Positions 28,699-36,762 of a stretch of DNA of 64,000 bases are shown piece after piece. The notes below the pieces were generated by a model. That model was given only the letters and a program-made list of their open reading frames with translations, had not been told where the DNA came from and searched no databases. Where the stretch lies: positions 34,359 through 98,358 of the forward strand of contig NZ_JAHHXM010000009.1 in assembly GCF_019037185.1 (NCBI RefSeq), written 5' to 3'. The translations under genes and the position numbers were made by a program. The stretch is from Oceanobacillus caeni. GTDB taxonomy: Bacteria; Bacillota; Bacilli; Bacillales; Amphibacillaceae. Within the stretch, counting starts at the first letter, position 1. The number at the start of each line of letters is the position of its first letter.

Positions 28699-29605
28699 GG
28701 CTCAAGGCAAAAGTCCGAAATCGATTGGGTTGCCGTTAACCATTTCCATTATCGCTATTTCCTTTTCGGCGATCTTCGTAAAATGGTCTGAATCCCCCGC
28801 TACCATTTCAAGTATGTATCGGATGTGGATTGCTGCATTATTTTTATTACCAATCGTTTGGAAAAAGAGAAATGAATTTAAAAAAATAACAAAAAGGGAC
28901 TGGAACCTTCTCCTTGTTTCCGGAGCTTTTTTAGGTCTCCACTTTGCCTTATGGTTTGGTTCGTTAAAATTAACCACAGTGGCAAGTTCTACGATTATTC
29001 TTGCACTACAACCAATTGTTGCTGTTATTGGTGGTTTTATTCTTTATAAAGAGAGAACAAATATTCAATCCTTATTAACGATGGGCATCGCAGTGATTGG
29101 TGTTGTTATGATTGGTTGGGGAGATTTTGCTTTAAGTACAGGAGCTATCATCGGGGATATTTTATCTTTCTTAAGTGTAATCGCTGTTGTCATTTATTTA
29201 TTAATAGGTCAAAGCGTTGTCAAAAAGGTATCACACTGGATTTATAGTTTCTTAGTTTTTACCTTTGCTGGAATCTTCCTAACCTTATACAATATTGGAA
29301 CGGGCGTAAATCTAGCAGGGTATGAATTTAAAGAATGGGGAATCTTTCTTCTTCTTGCAATTGTACCAACTATATCCCACGTCATCAATAACTGGCTGTT
29401 GAACTATGTCAATACAACTACGATATCTATGAGTATTTTAGGAGAACCAGTTGGAGCAAGTGCCTTAGCGTTCATCATATTAGGGGAACGCCTAACGGGC
29501 ATGCAAATGATAGGCGGACTCATTGTTTTAGTCAGTGTCTTTTACTTTTTAACCCGTAAACATAACTTAGAATCTCAAAATCCAACCGCAGTGGATAGTT
29601 TGTAA
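28697..29605 (+). CDS. EamA/DMT family transporter
   Basis: The 302-residue protein has ten membrane helices in two EamA repeats (about 9-140 and 152-290), with the paired patterns FSAIFVKWS...SSMYRMW and GEPVGASALAFIILGERL. It should export small metabolites or amino acids. The start is TTG at 28697, with GGGAGGGAG 6 bases before it; no better ATG is near. The ribosome site lies in a terminator-like stem. Confidence 0.88.
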   Translation: MAQGKSPKSIGLPLTISIIAISFSAIFVKWSESPATISSMYRMWIAALFLLPIVWKKRNEFKKITKRDWNLLLVSGAFLGLHFALWFGSLKLTTVASSTIILALQPIVAVIGGFILYKERTNIQSLLTMGIAVIGVVMIGWGDFALSTGAIIGDILSFLSVIAVVIYLLIGQSVVKKVSHWIYSFLVFTFAGIFLTLYNIGTGVNLAGYEFKEWGIFLLLAIVPTISHVINNWLLNYVNTTTISMSILGEPVGASALAFIILGERLTGMQMIGGLIVLVSVFYFLTRKHNLESQNPTAVDSL

Positions 29606-29744
29606 TTTATTATTTATGGTTTATGAGAGTACAATCAAAGAGTCAAGCTACCATGTTCTTTTTAGCAAGTAAAAAAGTATCAAAATCTTTTCTGTCCGGG
29701 GCTCCGATTACTCACCCTATCGTAAAGTTTGCATAAGTACAACT

Positions 29745-29775
29745 AAGGCATTCGCTAAAGCCTAGCGAATGCCTT
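29745..29775 (+). terminator. terminator in a 324-base gap
   Basis: AAGGCATTCGCT pairs with AGCGAATGCCTT, then CGTTTT. It is 140 bases after eamA. The rest of the gap (29606-29929) shows no gene. Confidence 0.7.
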
Positions 29776-29929
29776 CGTTTTCTAAATTCTTTACATGTTT
29801 TTCATTCCAAGTTCATATACTCTAATAACGTAATTATATATATTTAGGAATTGTTCTACAGAGAATATAGGAAACTTCGCCATTCTCTGTTACTTTTCAG
29901 GATCACAATCTACGCGGGGAGGATAATAA

Positions 29930-30463
29930 ATGAAGGTAGTCACTATTCATGGATCAACGCGAGAGAATGGGAATACGGAATATTTGACATATAAAGCTGT
30001 TCCCAAGGATAAGGGGACTCATTTATATTTGCGAAATCATTTTATTCAACCAATAGTGGATGAACGTCATGCAAAAGATGGATTTAAACCTGTAAAGGAT
30101 GAGCATAAAGACCTCATTCAAAAAATGTTAGAACATGATGTTATCGTCTTCTCAACCCCCATTTATTGGTATAGTATGTCGGGACCAATGAAGATATTTA
30201 TAGATCGTTGGTCACAAATTTTGCGTGATCCGGAATTCCCTAATTTTAGAGAGGAATTGAAGAATAAAAAAGTATACTTAATTGCTGTGGGTGGAGATAA
30301 ACCTACTATAAAAGGACTTCCACTCATCGAGCAATTTAATTATATCTGTCAATTCTATGATATGTCATTTGAAGGCTACGTGATTGGAAGAGCGAGTAAG
30401 CCCGGACAGATTATTAACGATGAAAGGGCTTTGAAGGCTGCATCTTCTTTACTAGAACTATAA
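29930..30463 (+). CDS. NAD(P)H-dependent FMN reductase / flavodoxin-like oxidoreductase
   Basis: The 177-residue protein has the flavodoxin-like FMN loops IHGSTRENGNTEYL (9-20 region) and FSTPIYWYSMSGPMKIFIDRW, the two hallmarks of the NADPH-dependent FMN reductase family. It is probably a quinone, azo or flavin reductase in the cytosol. GGGGAGG lies before the ATG. Single gene. The stop codon is the first base triplet of a family A repeat. Confidence 0.87.
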   Translation: MKVVTIHGSTRENGNTEYLTYKAVPKDKGTHLYLRNHFIQPIVDERHAKDGFKPVKDEHKDLIQKMLEHDVIVFSTPIYWYSMSGPMKIFIDRWSQILRDPEFPNFREELKNKKVYLIAVGGDKPTIKGLPLIEQFNYICQFYDMSFEGYVIGRASKPGQIINDERALKAASSLLEL

Positions 30464-30592
30464 AGAAGACTTCCATCAGTAGGGGGGTTTTTCTTCATCT
30501 CCGACTGATGGTTAGTCGCACTTATCGGACCTTTACGGCAGTTGATCTCCCGCCCACCTTCTTTGTTTTCCCGAAAGCTTAAGGCGGGATAA
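30461..30592. repeat. dispersed hairpin repeat, family A, copy 3
   Basis: Begins TAAAGAAGACTTCCATCAGT at the stop codon of the preceding gene and ends near AGCTTAAGGCGGG. It has the middle part GGACCTTTACGGCAGTTGATC (by landmarks GGACCTTTACGG, CAGTTGATC). Arms CCATCAGT and ACTGATGG are intact. Confidence 0.9.
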
Positions 30593-30703
30593 ACGCTTAT
30601 GTGAAACTAGGATGATTAAATTCATCCTTTTTTACTGTTGTCTTATCCTCCATTCCATAATATGATAGTAAATATTTCCAGTAATCATATAAAGGAGGTT
30701 ATG

Positions 30704-31816
30704 ATGAAGAATTTTCGACCAATCATTACAATCGGATTTATTTTATTAGTATTACTTATACCAATTACAGGACATGCGGAAAATGCAAAAACGTATGAAG
30801 TGAGTACTGGTGTCCTTAACGTTAGAAGTGAACCTTCACTTAACGCGAATACTCTAGGTATACTTACAAAAGGAAATCAAGTGGAAGTATTCCAAGAACA
30901 ATATGGGTGGGTTCAAACATATTATCAAGGAAAAGAAGCTTGGATTGCAAAACACCATCTTATTCCATTAGGTGAAAGCCAAGTAAGTCAGGTAAAACAA
31001 GCAACTGTTTTATCTATTGAAACGATTACTATTACAGCGGATGGAGTAAATATTCGCTCAGGTCCAGGTGAAGAATATCCCGTTATCGGTTCCGCTTCAT
31101 CAGGGAAAACATATGAGCTTATACATACGGAAGGTAATTGGCATAAGGTTTCCTTAAAAGGCGGTAAAACTGGTTGGGTTGCTTCCAAGTTAACGAATAA
31201 AAGTGCAGTAAATAATAGTGGGAATAGTGAAAAACCTAAAATAAATGCCAAAACATTATCTCCGAAGAAACAAAGTGGCTCCTTATCTGACCGTCATATT
31301 GTACTTGATCCAGGACATGGTGGTCGTGATCCGGGGGCAATTGGACTCGGCGGGATTTACGAAAAAAGCTTAACGCCGCCAATAGCAAATAGAGTTGCAG
31401 ACAGGCTAAGAAATGCAGGTGCAAACGTAACGATTACTCGCGAAGGCGATTACTATGTATCTTTAGAGCAAAGAGCAGCGATTAGTAACTCGCATAATAC
31501 GGATGCCTTTATAAGTTTACATTTTAATGCTTACCCAATTCTGTCTGCACAAGGAATTAGTACGTTTTACTATTCCCGACCAGGACAACAATTGGCAAAA
31601 AGTGTACAAGCTTCCCTTTATTCTAATGTAACATTATATAACCGTGGTGTTAAAAGAGAGGATTACCACGTATTGCGTAATACAGCAGCACCAGCCATTT
31701 TAATTGAACTTGGTTTTATAACTAATCCGCATGATTTGAATATTATTCAAACGGTAGATTATGAGCAACAAGTGGCTGAGGCAATTACAAGTGGGCTTAT
31801 TGATTATTTTAATTAA
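30704..31816 (+). CDS. N-acetylmuramoyl-L-alanine amidase with two SH3 domains
   Basis: The 370-residue secreted protein has a signal peptide (1-25, cut after GHA), SH3b domain 1 (about 29-86), SH3b domain 2 (about 107-163), a polar linker, and a zinc Amidase_3 domain (197-370). Zinc ligands are His205 (LDPGHGG), Glu220 and His273 (SLHFNA); the catalytic Glu335 is in ILIELGF. It cuts the bond between MurNAc and the stem peptide. AAAGGAGG at 30691 is best spaced for the second of two ATGs (30701, 30704). An upstream start at 30638 would bury the ribosome site and is rejected. Confidence 0.92.
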   Translation: MKNFRPIITIGFILLVLLIPITGHAENAKTYEVSTGVLNVRSEPSLNANTLGILTKGNQVEVFQEQYGWVQTYYQGKEAWIAKHHLIPLGESQVSQVKQATVLSIETITITADGVNIRSGPGEEYPVIGSASSGKTYELIHTEGNWHKVSLKGGKTGWVASKLTNKSAVNNSGNSEKPKINAKTLSPKKQSGSLSDRHIVLDPGHGGRDPGAIGLGGIYEKSLTPPIANRVADRLRNAGANVTITREGDYYVSLEQRAAISNSHNTDAFISLHFNAYPILSAQGISTFYYSRPGQQLAKSVQASLYSNVTLYNRGVKREDYHVLRNTAAPAILIELGFITNPHDLNIIQTVDYEQQVAEAITSGLIDYFN

Positions 31817-31824
31817 TTAACGAT

Positions 31825-31855
31825 AAATGGCATGCGTAAAGACGTATGCCATTTT
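31825..31855 (+). terminator. terminator of the amidase gene
   Basis: AAATGGCATGCGT pairs with ACGTATGCCATTT (one G-T/A mismatch), then TTATTTT. Confidence 0.85.
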
Positions 31856-31927
31856 TATTTTACATTTCTTGTAAGGTTATACTTAGAAATCTTTTGTAAA
31901 TAATAAAAGGAAGGAAGGAGGATTTGT

Positions 31928-32086
31928 ATGCAGCGAGATCAACAGGCTAATAAGAATTTGACTTCAAGTATGAAACCAGGATTTGCTGGAACCGACGCCA
32001 AAAAGGTAAAACAGGAAATTCAACAGGATATAAAAGAAGGACAAGGTGCAATGACTTCTAGAGAGGCTGGAGCAATGAGAGACTAA
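31928..32086 (+). CDS. small hydrophilic protein, SASP-like, 52 residues
   Basis: The frame opens with ATG after AAGGAGG (spacing 7) and codes for 52 residues rich in Gln, Lys, Ala and Gly, without Cys or Trp. The segment FAGTDAKKVKQEIQQD recalls the FA-x-T-(x)2-xVKQ motif of gamma-type small acid-soluble spore proteins, and a GQGAMTSREAGAM tail follows. A role in spores is possible but not proven. A strong terminator follows. The gene is too short for usual gene finders. Confidence 0.55.
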   Translation: MQRDQQANKNLTSSMKPGFAGTDAKKVKQEIQQDIKEGQGAMTSREAGAMRD

Positions 32087-32146
32087 AAAAACAGTAAGAA
32101 CAACGAACAACATAATGGTATGGATTAAACTTTTCCTAGTTCATTC

Positions 32147-32195
32147 TACCAAAAGAGGTGCTAATCGCTTATAAGCGATAGCACCTCTTTTGGTA
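32147..32195. terminator. long perfect hairpin terminator between convergent small genes
   Basis: A near-perfect stem of about 24 pairs: TACCAAAAGAGGTGCTA and its complement with inner ATCGCTTATAAGCGAT. It is symmetric and serves both directions. Confidence 0.85.
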
Positions 32196-32216
32196 TTTAC
32201 CTATATTACATTTTTT

Positions 32217-32396
32217 CTAATGAAACCACTTTTCTGGTTCCAGATCTATCGTTTTCTTATCGGATTTTTTTTCATTTAATTCCCTTACACCCTGTTGGAA
32301 CTTTATGTATATATATAACTCACGCATAATTTCATCTAAAGAGGCATTCTCTGGTAAATCTTTAATAAGTTTTAGAACCTCTTCTTTCTCTGACAT
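32217..32396 (-). CDS. small protein, 59 residues, antitoxin-like N-terminal pattern
   Basis: Starts at ATG 32396 after GGGGGAGG (spacing 6) and ends with TAG. The text runs KLIKDLPENASLDEIMRELY and IYIKFQQGVRELNEKK, then a polar tail ending EPEKWFH. The LP(x)NASLD-(x)2-M-(x)-ELY-(x)2-I-(x)5-G pattern is like that of small antitoxin-like proteins found beside RelE-type toxins in many bacteria. No toxin gene is adjacent, so it is an orphan or something else. Strong ribosome site supports expression. Confidence 0.6.
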   Translation of the reverse strand: MSEKEEVLKLIKDLPENASLDEIMRELYIYIKFQQGVRELNEKKSDKKTIDLEPEKWFH

Positions 32397-32504
32397 GTTA
32401 ACCTCCCCCTTCTCTTATTTTCAGTATAGCATAGAAATTCTCTTACCTTACCATGCTATGATTTGAAAAAATAGATGATGCTAAGGGGGAGTTTGCTGCT
32501 TTAC

Positions 32505-33551
32505 TTATAAGTCATCAAAACCGTTTAAATCGCTCGTCTTCGTATACTGTCTAGACTTTTGTTCAAAGAAATCTGTTTTAGTTCCGTCAATATTATCTGC
32601 ATACGCGCGAATCCACTTCATCGGGTTCTCCGTGAATTCTGGATATATTTCACTTAACCCCATCATCCGAAGCATTTTATTGGCACGATATTTGATATAT
32701 CCCTCCATCTCGGCTAAATCAAAGCCGTCGACATCCTTCAGAACATAATGGGACCACTCTGTTTCTAGTTCAACAGATTCTTTGAAATGATCATATACCC
32801 AAGTGATAAAGGTTTCGTTGTTATACTCTGGGTTTTCAGCTAATGTGGCACGGAATAATTCGGTTATGAATCGGCCATGCTCCAGTTCATCACGATTAAT
32901 ATAGCTAATCATCGTTGACGTACCTACCATCTTATTATCCCTTGCCAAATGATAAAAGAATGCGAAACCAGAATAGAAAAACATTCCTTCTAATAGGGTT
33001 GTATAAACTAAAGTTTTTAATATATTTTCAAGTGTTGGTTTCTCTACAAAATCATTATATTGATTCATGATCGTTTGATTCCGTTTAAGTAGTACTGGAT
33101 CGTTTCTACCATGTTCAAAGGAACGCTTCTGTTCATCCAATGATACAACCGACGATAGGACATAGGAATAGCTTTCATTATGAACAGCCTCCTGTTGTGC
33201 AATGACCGCCATAATCGATTGAACAGAAGGATCTGTTGCATATAAACTTAGGAGTAAAGCTGTCCTTGTTTGAGGTCCATCCAACGTAGATAATAAACCA
33301 ATAATTTTTAAGTATGCTTCTTGTTCAGCAGGTGTTAATCTCGGAAATTCCTTTACATCATTGGACATATTAATTTCATCCGCTTGCCAGTAATTCCCTA
33401 CTAGACGTTTATACATTTTGTACCAATGGGGGTACGCAATATCATTCCAATTCAGAATTCCACTAGAAGTACCACCAAATATCCCGGTTGATTTATTTGG
33501 ATGTATCGGCTCCAGTGTTTTAGCCTTGTTTAAGATTATATTTTGCACCAT
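32505..33551 (-). CDS. nrdF: ribonucleotide reductase class I, beta subunit
   Basis: The 348-residue protein has the ferritin-like metal site: Asp in LSTLDGPQ, Glu and His in QQEAVHNESYSY, Glu in LLEGMFFYSGF, Glu and His in RDELEHGRF. The tyrosine in HNESYS sits where the radical tyrosine of NrdF is. It makes the radical that the alpha subunit uses to reduce ribonucleotides. Last gene of nrdE-nrdI-nrdF; it overlaps nrdI by 32 bases. GGAG lies 7 bases before the ATG, inside nrdI. Confidence 0.94.
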   Translation of the reverse strand: MVQNIILNKAKTLEPIHPNKSTGIFGGTSSGILNWNDIAYPHWYKMYKRLVGNYWQADEINMSNDVKEFPRLTPAEQEAYLKIIGLLSTLDGPQTRTALLLSLYATDPSVQSIMAVIAQQEAVHNESYSYVLSSVVSLDEQKRSFEHGRNDPVLLKRNQTIMNQYNDFVEKPTLENILKTLVYTTLLEGMFFYSGFAFFYHLARDNKMVGTSTMISYINRDELEHGRFITELFRATLAENPEYNNETFITWVYDHFKESVELETEWSHYVLKDVDGFDLAEMEGYIKYRANKMLRMMGLSEIYPEFTENPMKWIRAYADNIDGTKTDFFEQKSRQYTKTSDLNGFDDL

Positions 33552-33975
33552 ATAACACTCCTTCTACCCAATCGATCACCTTTTTCGCTTGGCTTCCTCT
33601 TGGTGACTGCTCAATTTTTAACTCCGGATAGGAACTATTGTAAAAGATAGCTAGTTTACTAGCTGCCAAACAAAATAAATCATCTCCACCAAACTGTGTA
33701 TCTCCCGTACCAAAGACAAATATATTTGGCGGTTTATATCCTATTTCCAGGACAAAATCCTTAACTTCATCTGGTGTACTCCCTCTTTCCCATGTAAAAG
33801 TTCCAAGGAAAATATAATCATATTGCTCTGGGCTAATAGGCAAATCAATCCCTATCCGGTGCATCTCTACTTCAACATTTTCTTTTAGTAATGTTTCTTC
33901 AATTAATTCTGCTGTTTCCTTTGTATTACCGCTATAAGATAAATACGCGATTATTGCCTTCAACTTTGACACCAT
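33520..33975 (-). CDS. nrdI: flavodoxin-like NrdI-type protein
   Basis: The 151-residue protein has the flavodoxin FMN loop AYLSYSGNTKETAE, then FLGTFTWERGSTP and FGTGDTQFGGDDLFC. Placed between nrdE and nrdF, it should be the flavodoxin that supplies oxidant for the (Mn or Fe) cofactor of NrdF. The flanking overlaps (16 bases with nrdE, 32 with nrdF) point to coupled translation. NrdI proteins are usually of this length; a general flavodoxin is possible but less likely. Confidence 0.87.
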   Translation of the reverse strand: MVSKLKAIIAYLSYSGNTKETAELIEETLLKENVEVEMHRIGIDLPISPEQYDYIFLGTFTWERGSTPDEVKDFVLEIGYKPPNIFVFGTGDTQFGGDDLFCLAASKLAIFYNSSYPELKIEQSPRGSQAKKVIDWVEGVLYGAKYNLKQG

Positions 33976-36200
33976 TCACATTCTTCTACGTCATTTGATG
34001 TAGATCTTACATAATATGTCGTTTTTAGTCCCTCACGCCATGCTTGTAGATGAAGGTCTAGTAACACAGATGCCCGTATTGTATTTGGTACATAAAAGTT
34101 AAAAGAAATACTTTGATCAATATGTTTCTGTCTCGCAGCATTTTGCTTAATGGACCAACGTTGATCCACGATGTAAGCAGAACGACGGTAAATATCATAC
34201 GTACGATGGTCGATGTCTGGTGCAGTTACGGGAATTTTAAAATCCTTCTTTTCTTCGTAATAGAAAGGCTTGAAGATCGGATCAATACTTGCGGTGGACC
34301 CAGCGATCATAGCAGTCGTTGAATTCGGTGCTACAGCCATTAAATATGCATTACGCATTCCGTTTTCTTTTACCTCTTCCATGAGTTTTATCCAGGTATC
34401 ATCTTTATATCCTTTTTCCTCAAAATAAGCTCCTGTACTCCATTTACTTCCATGGAATTCAGGATAATGTCCCTTTTCTTTACTTAGTTTCATACTGCTC
34501 TTAATGGTCAAATAGGCTATTTTTTCATAAAGGGTGTCCGCATATTGAACGGCTTCTTCCGTTTCCCACTTGATTCCCATTACTGCTAATAAATGATGCC
34601 AACCAAATGTCCCCAGCCCAATAGCGCGGTACTTTTTATTCGTTCGTTCAGCCTGTTTAATTGGTAATGTATTAATATCAATAACATTATCCAGCATCCG
34701 GACTTGAATAGGGATAAGACGTTCTAATACCCCTTCTGGAACAGCCTTACCTAGATTAATAGAACTTAAATTACAGACAACATAATCACCAGGTTTATAT
34801 TTTTTAACGATGGTCTCCTCATTCTCCACATACTCCTCTAGAAACTCAGATGGAGATTGATTTTGCGTAATTTCTGTACATAAATTGGAACAATAAATAA
34901 TCCCTGTATGTGCATTACTGTTCTTTCGATTCACTTCATCCCGATAAAACATAAATGGGGTTCCGGATTCAAGTTGCGATCTCATAATCCGTTTTATGAT
35001 ATCGATTGCCGGCACTTTTCTTTTGGATTGAAGTGGTGCTTCGATACACTGTTCGTATTTTTCTCGAAAACTCCCACTTCCCTTTTGCTCATCAAAATAG
35101 TCTTCTAATGAAAAGCCCATAACCTGACGAATTTCATGCGGATCAAATAAATACCATTCCCCTCTCTTATCTACTTGTTCCATAAAGTAATCAGGTAGAC
35201 AAACTCCGGTAAAAATATCATGAGCACGCATTCGATCGTCGCCATTATTTAACTTAAGATCTAAAAATGCCTCAATATCTCGATGCCATACATCTAAATA
35301 TACTGCGATTGCGCCTTTCCTCGTTCCTAACTGATCAACACTTACAGCTGTATTATTTAACTGTTTAATCCATGGAATTACTCCACTGGACATCCCCTTA
35401 AAACCTTTTATATCACTACCTCTGGAACGAATTTTACCCATGTAAACCCCGATTCCACCGCCATTTTTAGATAACCTAGCAATGTCTGTATTACTATCAT
35501 AAATGGACTGAAGGCTGTCATCGACTGTATCAATGAAACAACTAGATAGCTGACCATGGGTTTTGCCGGCATTTGCTAGCGTTGGGGTTGCTACTGTCAT
35601 ATACAAATTACTTAGTGCCCAGTATGCCTCTTCTACTAGTTGCGTCCGTCTTGATTTATCTTCATTTTGCATTAAATGCATCGCAATAATCATCCAGCGT
35701 TCTTGTGGTAGCTCATGTGTATTCTTCTCAAAATCTGTAGCCAAATATCTAGTAGCTAAAGTATAAATCCCTAAGTATGTAAAATTCATATCCTTATCTG
35801 GGTCTATTAAATCCCCAAAATAATTAATTTCATCTTCCGTATACTTTCCCAGGAAATGACTGGAATATATACCTTTATCCGTTAAACTCTTTATTAATTT
35901 AAGAAATGATCCGTAGTTTTTATTTTTATCATCGTAATTTCGGTTTATTGCTGCCTGTTTATATAATCTTTGTAAATAAAGTCTTGCGGCAAAGAAGGAC
36001 CAATCTGGGTTTGCCTCATCTATTTCTTCTAGCGCCTTTTTTATTAGAAAATCTAATCCTTTTTCATATTCTTGATAATGGTTAAGACTTGTCTCTACTT
36101 TTTCTATGAATAAGCCTATGTCTAAAGATAGGCCTTTTGCCGCCTTTTCTATCACCCTATTTAATTTTTCATTTTCTTTAACCATTTCTACAATCATCAT
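33960..36200 (-). CDS. nrdE: ribonucleotide reductase class I, alpha subunit
   Basis: About 746 residues. Catalytic parts are visible: HGQLSSCFIDT (first active-site Cys), GIIYCSNLCTEI (thiyl Cys and Glu of the N-L-C-x-E motif), VVCNLSSINLG (second active-site Cys), PNSTTAMIAGSTASIDP, and the shuttle pair CEWC at the very end. It reduces NDPs to dNDPs with NrdF. AGGAGGG lies just before two ATGs at 36200 and 36197; an upstream frame start at 36239 lies within the terminator hairpin and is rejected. A B12 riboswitch and terminator precede the gene. Confidence 0.94.
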   Translation of the reverse strand: MMIVEMVKENEKLNRVIEKAAKGLSLDIGLFIEKVETSLNHYQEYEKGLDFLIKKALEEIDEANPDWSFFAARLYLQRLYKQAAINRNYDDKNKNYGSFLKLIKSLTDKGIYSSHFLGKYTEDEINYFGDLIDPDKDMNFTYLGIYTLATRYLATDFEKNTHELPQERWMIIAMHLMQNEDKSRRTQLVEEAYWALSNLYMTVATPTLANAGKTHGQLSSCFIDTVDDSLQSIYDSNTDIARLSKNGGGIGVYMGKIRSRGSDIKGFKGMSSGVIPWIKQLNNTAVSVDQLGTRKGAIAVYLDVWHRDIEAFLDLKLNNGDDRMRAHDIFTGVCLPDYFMEQVDKRGEWYLFDPHEIRQVMGFSLEDYFDEQKGSGSFREKYEQCIEAPLQSKRKVPAIDIIKRIMRSQLESGTPFMFYRDEVNRKNSNAHTGIIYCSNLCTEITQNQSPSEFLEEYVENEETIVKKYKPGDYVVCNLSSINLGKAVPEGVLERLIPIQVRMLDNVIDINTLPIKQAERTNKKYRAIGLGTFGWHHLLAVMGIKWETEEAVQYADTLYEKIAYLTIKSSMKLSKEKGHYPEFHGSKWSTGAYFEEKGYKDDTWIKLMEEVKENGMRNAYLMAVAPNSTTAMIAGSTASIDPIFKPFYYEEKKDFKIPVTAPDIDHRTYDIYRRSAYIVDQRWSIKQNAARQKHIDQSISFNFYVPNTIRASVLLDLHLQAWREGLKTTYYVRSTSNDVEECEWCQS

Positions 36201-36223
36201 AGCCCTCCTCTTGTAATTAAACA

Positions 36224-36256
36224 CCAAAAAACCGTTCACCAGAGCATGAACGGTTA
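36224..36256 (-). terminator. terminator of the cobalamin riboswitch
   Basis: On the minus strand AACCGTTCA pairs with TGAACGGTT around an 8-base loop and TTTTTT follows. It lies between the riboswitch and the nrdE ribosome site, 25 bases before the start, as expected for transcription attenuation. Confidence 0.88.
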
Positions 36257-36329
36257 TAAACGACAGAAAGTATGTACCAATCTATCATTTCACCATCCCT
36301 CACCCCGGGGATTTGAAACTAAAGAAAAA

Positions 36330-36500
36330 TGGCAGGTATCCTGACTTGTGTATCAAACCTACTAGAGCCCTTCCCATATCACAGTCTTTAAAGCCTGTTA
36401 ATACAGTGGGTTTCTCTTTCGTAACACTTACAGTTGCGGGGGCAGTTCTAGATTTACACTAGATTCCCTATTAAGACTACAGTCACCATTCGTCTATTCA
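36330..36500 (-). ncRNA. cobalamin (B12) riboswitch
   Basis: Read on the minus strand it has, in order, TAATAGGGAATCTAGTG (the GGGAA-x-GGTG region), CTGCCCCCGCAACTGT (near-perfect core motif), CACTG, TGGGAAGG, and the B12 box AAGTCAGGATACCTGCCA at 36347-36330. Order and spacing match class I cobalamin riboswitches. It is followed by a terminator and then nrdE. Bound cobalamin should stop transcription of the reductase operon. Confidence 0.95.
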
Positions 36501-36591
36501 CTATATATAGTATTTGCTTTTGCTGTTATGTACAATATATTGATGAATCAAACATATCATAGAGTTTAATAGAAAGCAATACAAAAAATAC

Positions 36592-36702
36592 ATAAAGAAG
36601 ACTTCCATCAGTGGGGGCTTTTTCCTTCATCCCCCACTGATGGTTAGCCACACTTATCGGACCTTTACGGCAGTTAATCTCCCATAGAGGCTTGAAGTGG
36701 AA
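36592..36702. repeat. dispersed hairpin repeat, family A, copy 4
   Basis: Starts ATAAAGAAGACTTCCATCAG, has perfect arms CCATCAGTGGGGG and CCCCCACTGATGG, the block GGACCTTTACGGCAGTTAATC (landmarks), and ends GGCTTGAAGTGGAATAAA. The CTACCTTCTTTGTT part is deleted. It lies between the nrd leader and the ABC importer operon; no gene seen. Confidence 0.9.
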
Positions 36703-36762
36703 TAAAAAGGCACAAAAGCATTTCAAAATGCCCTTGTACCTTTAATTTTAATAGATTTGATA

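Noticed and set aside
36526..36726. Minus-strand frame of 66 codons
   Set aside because: It lies across a family A repeat and has no ribosome site.
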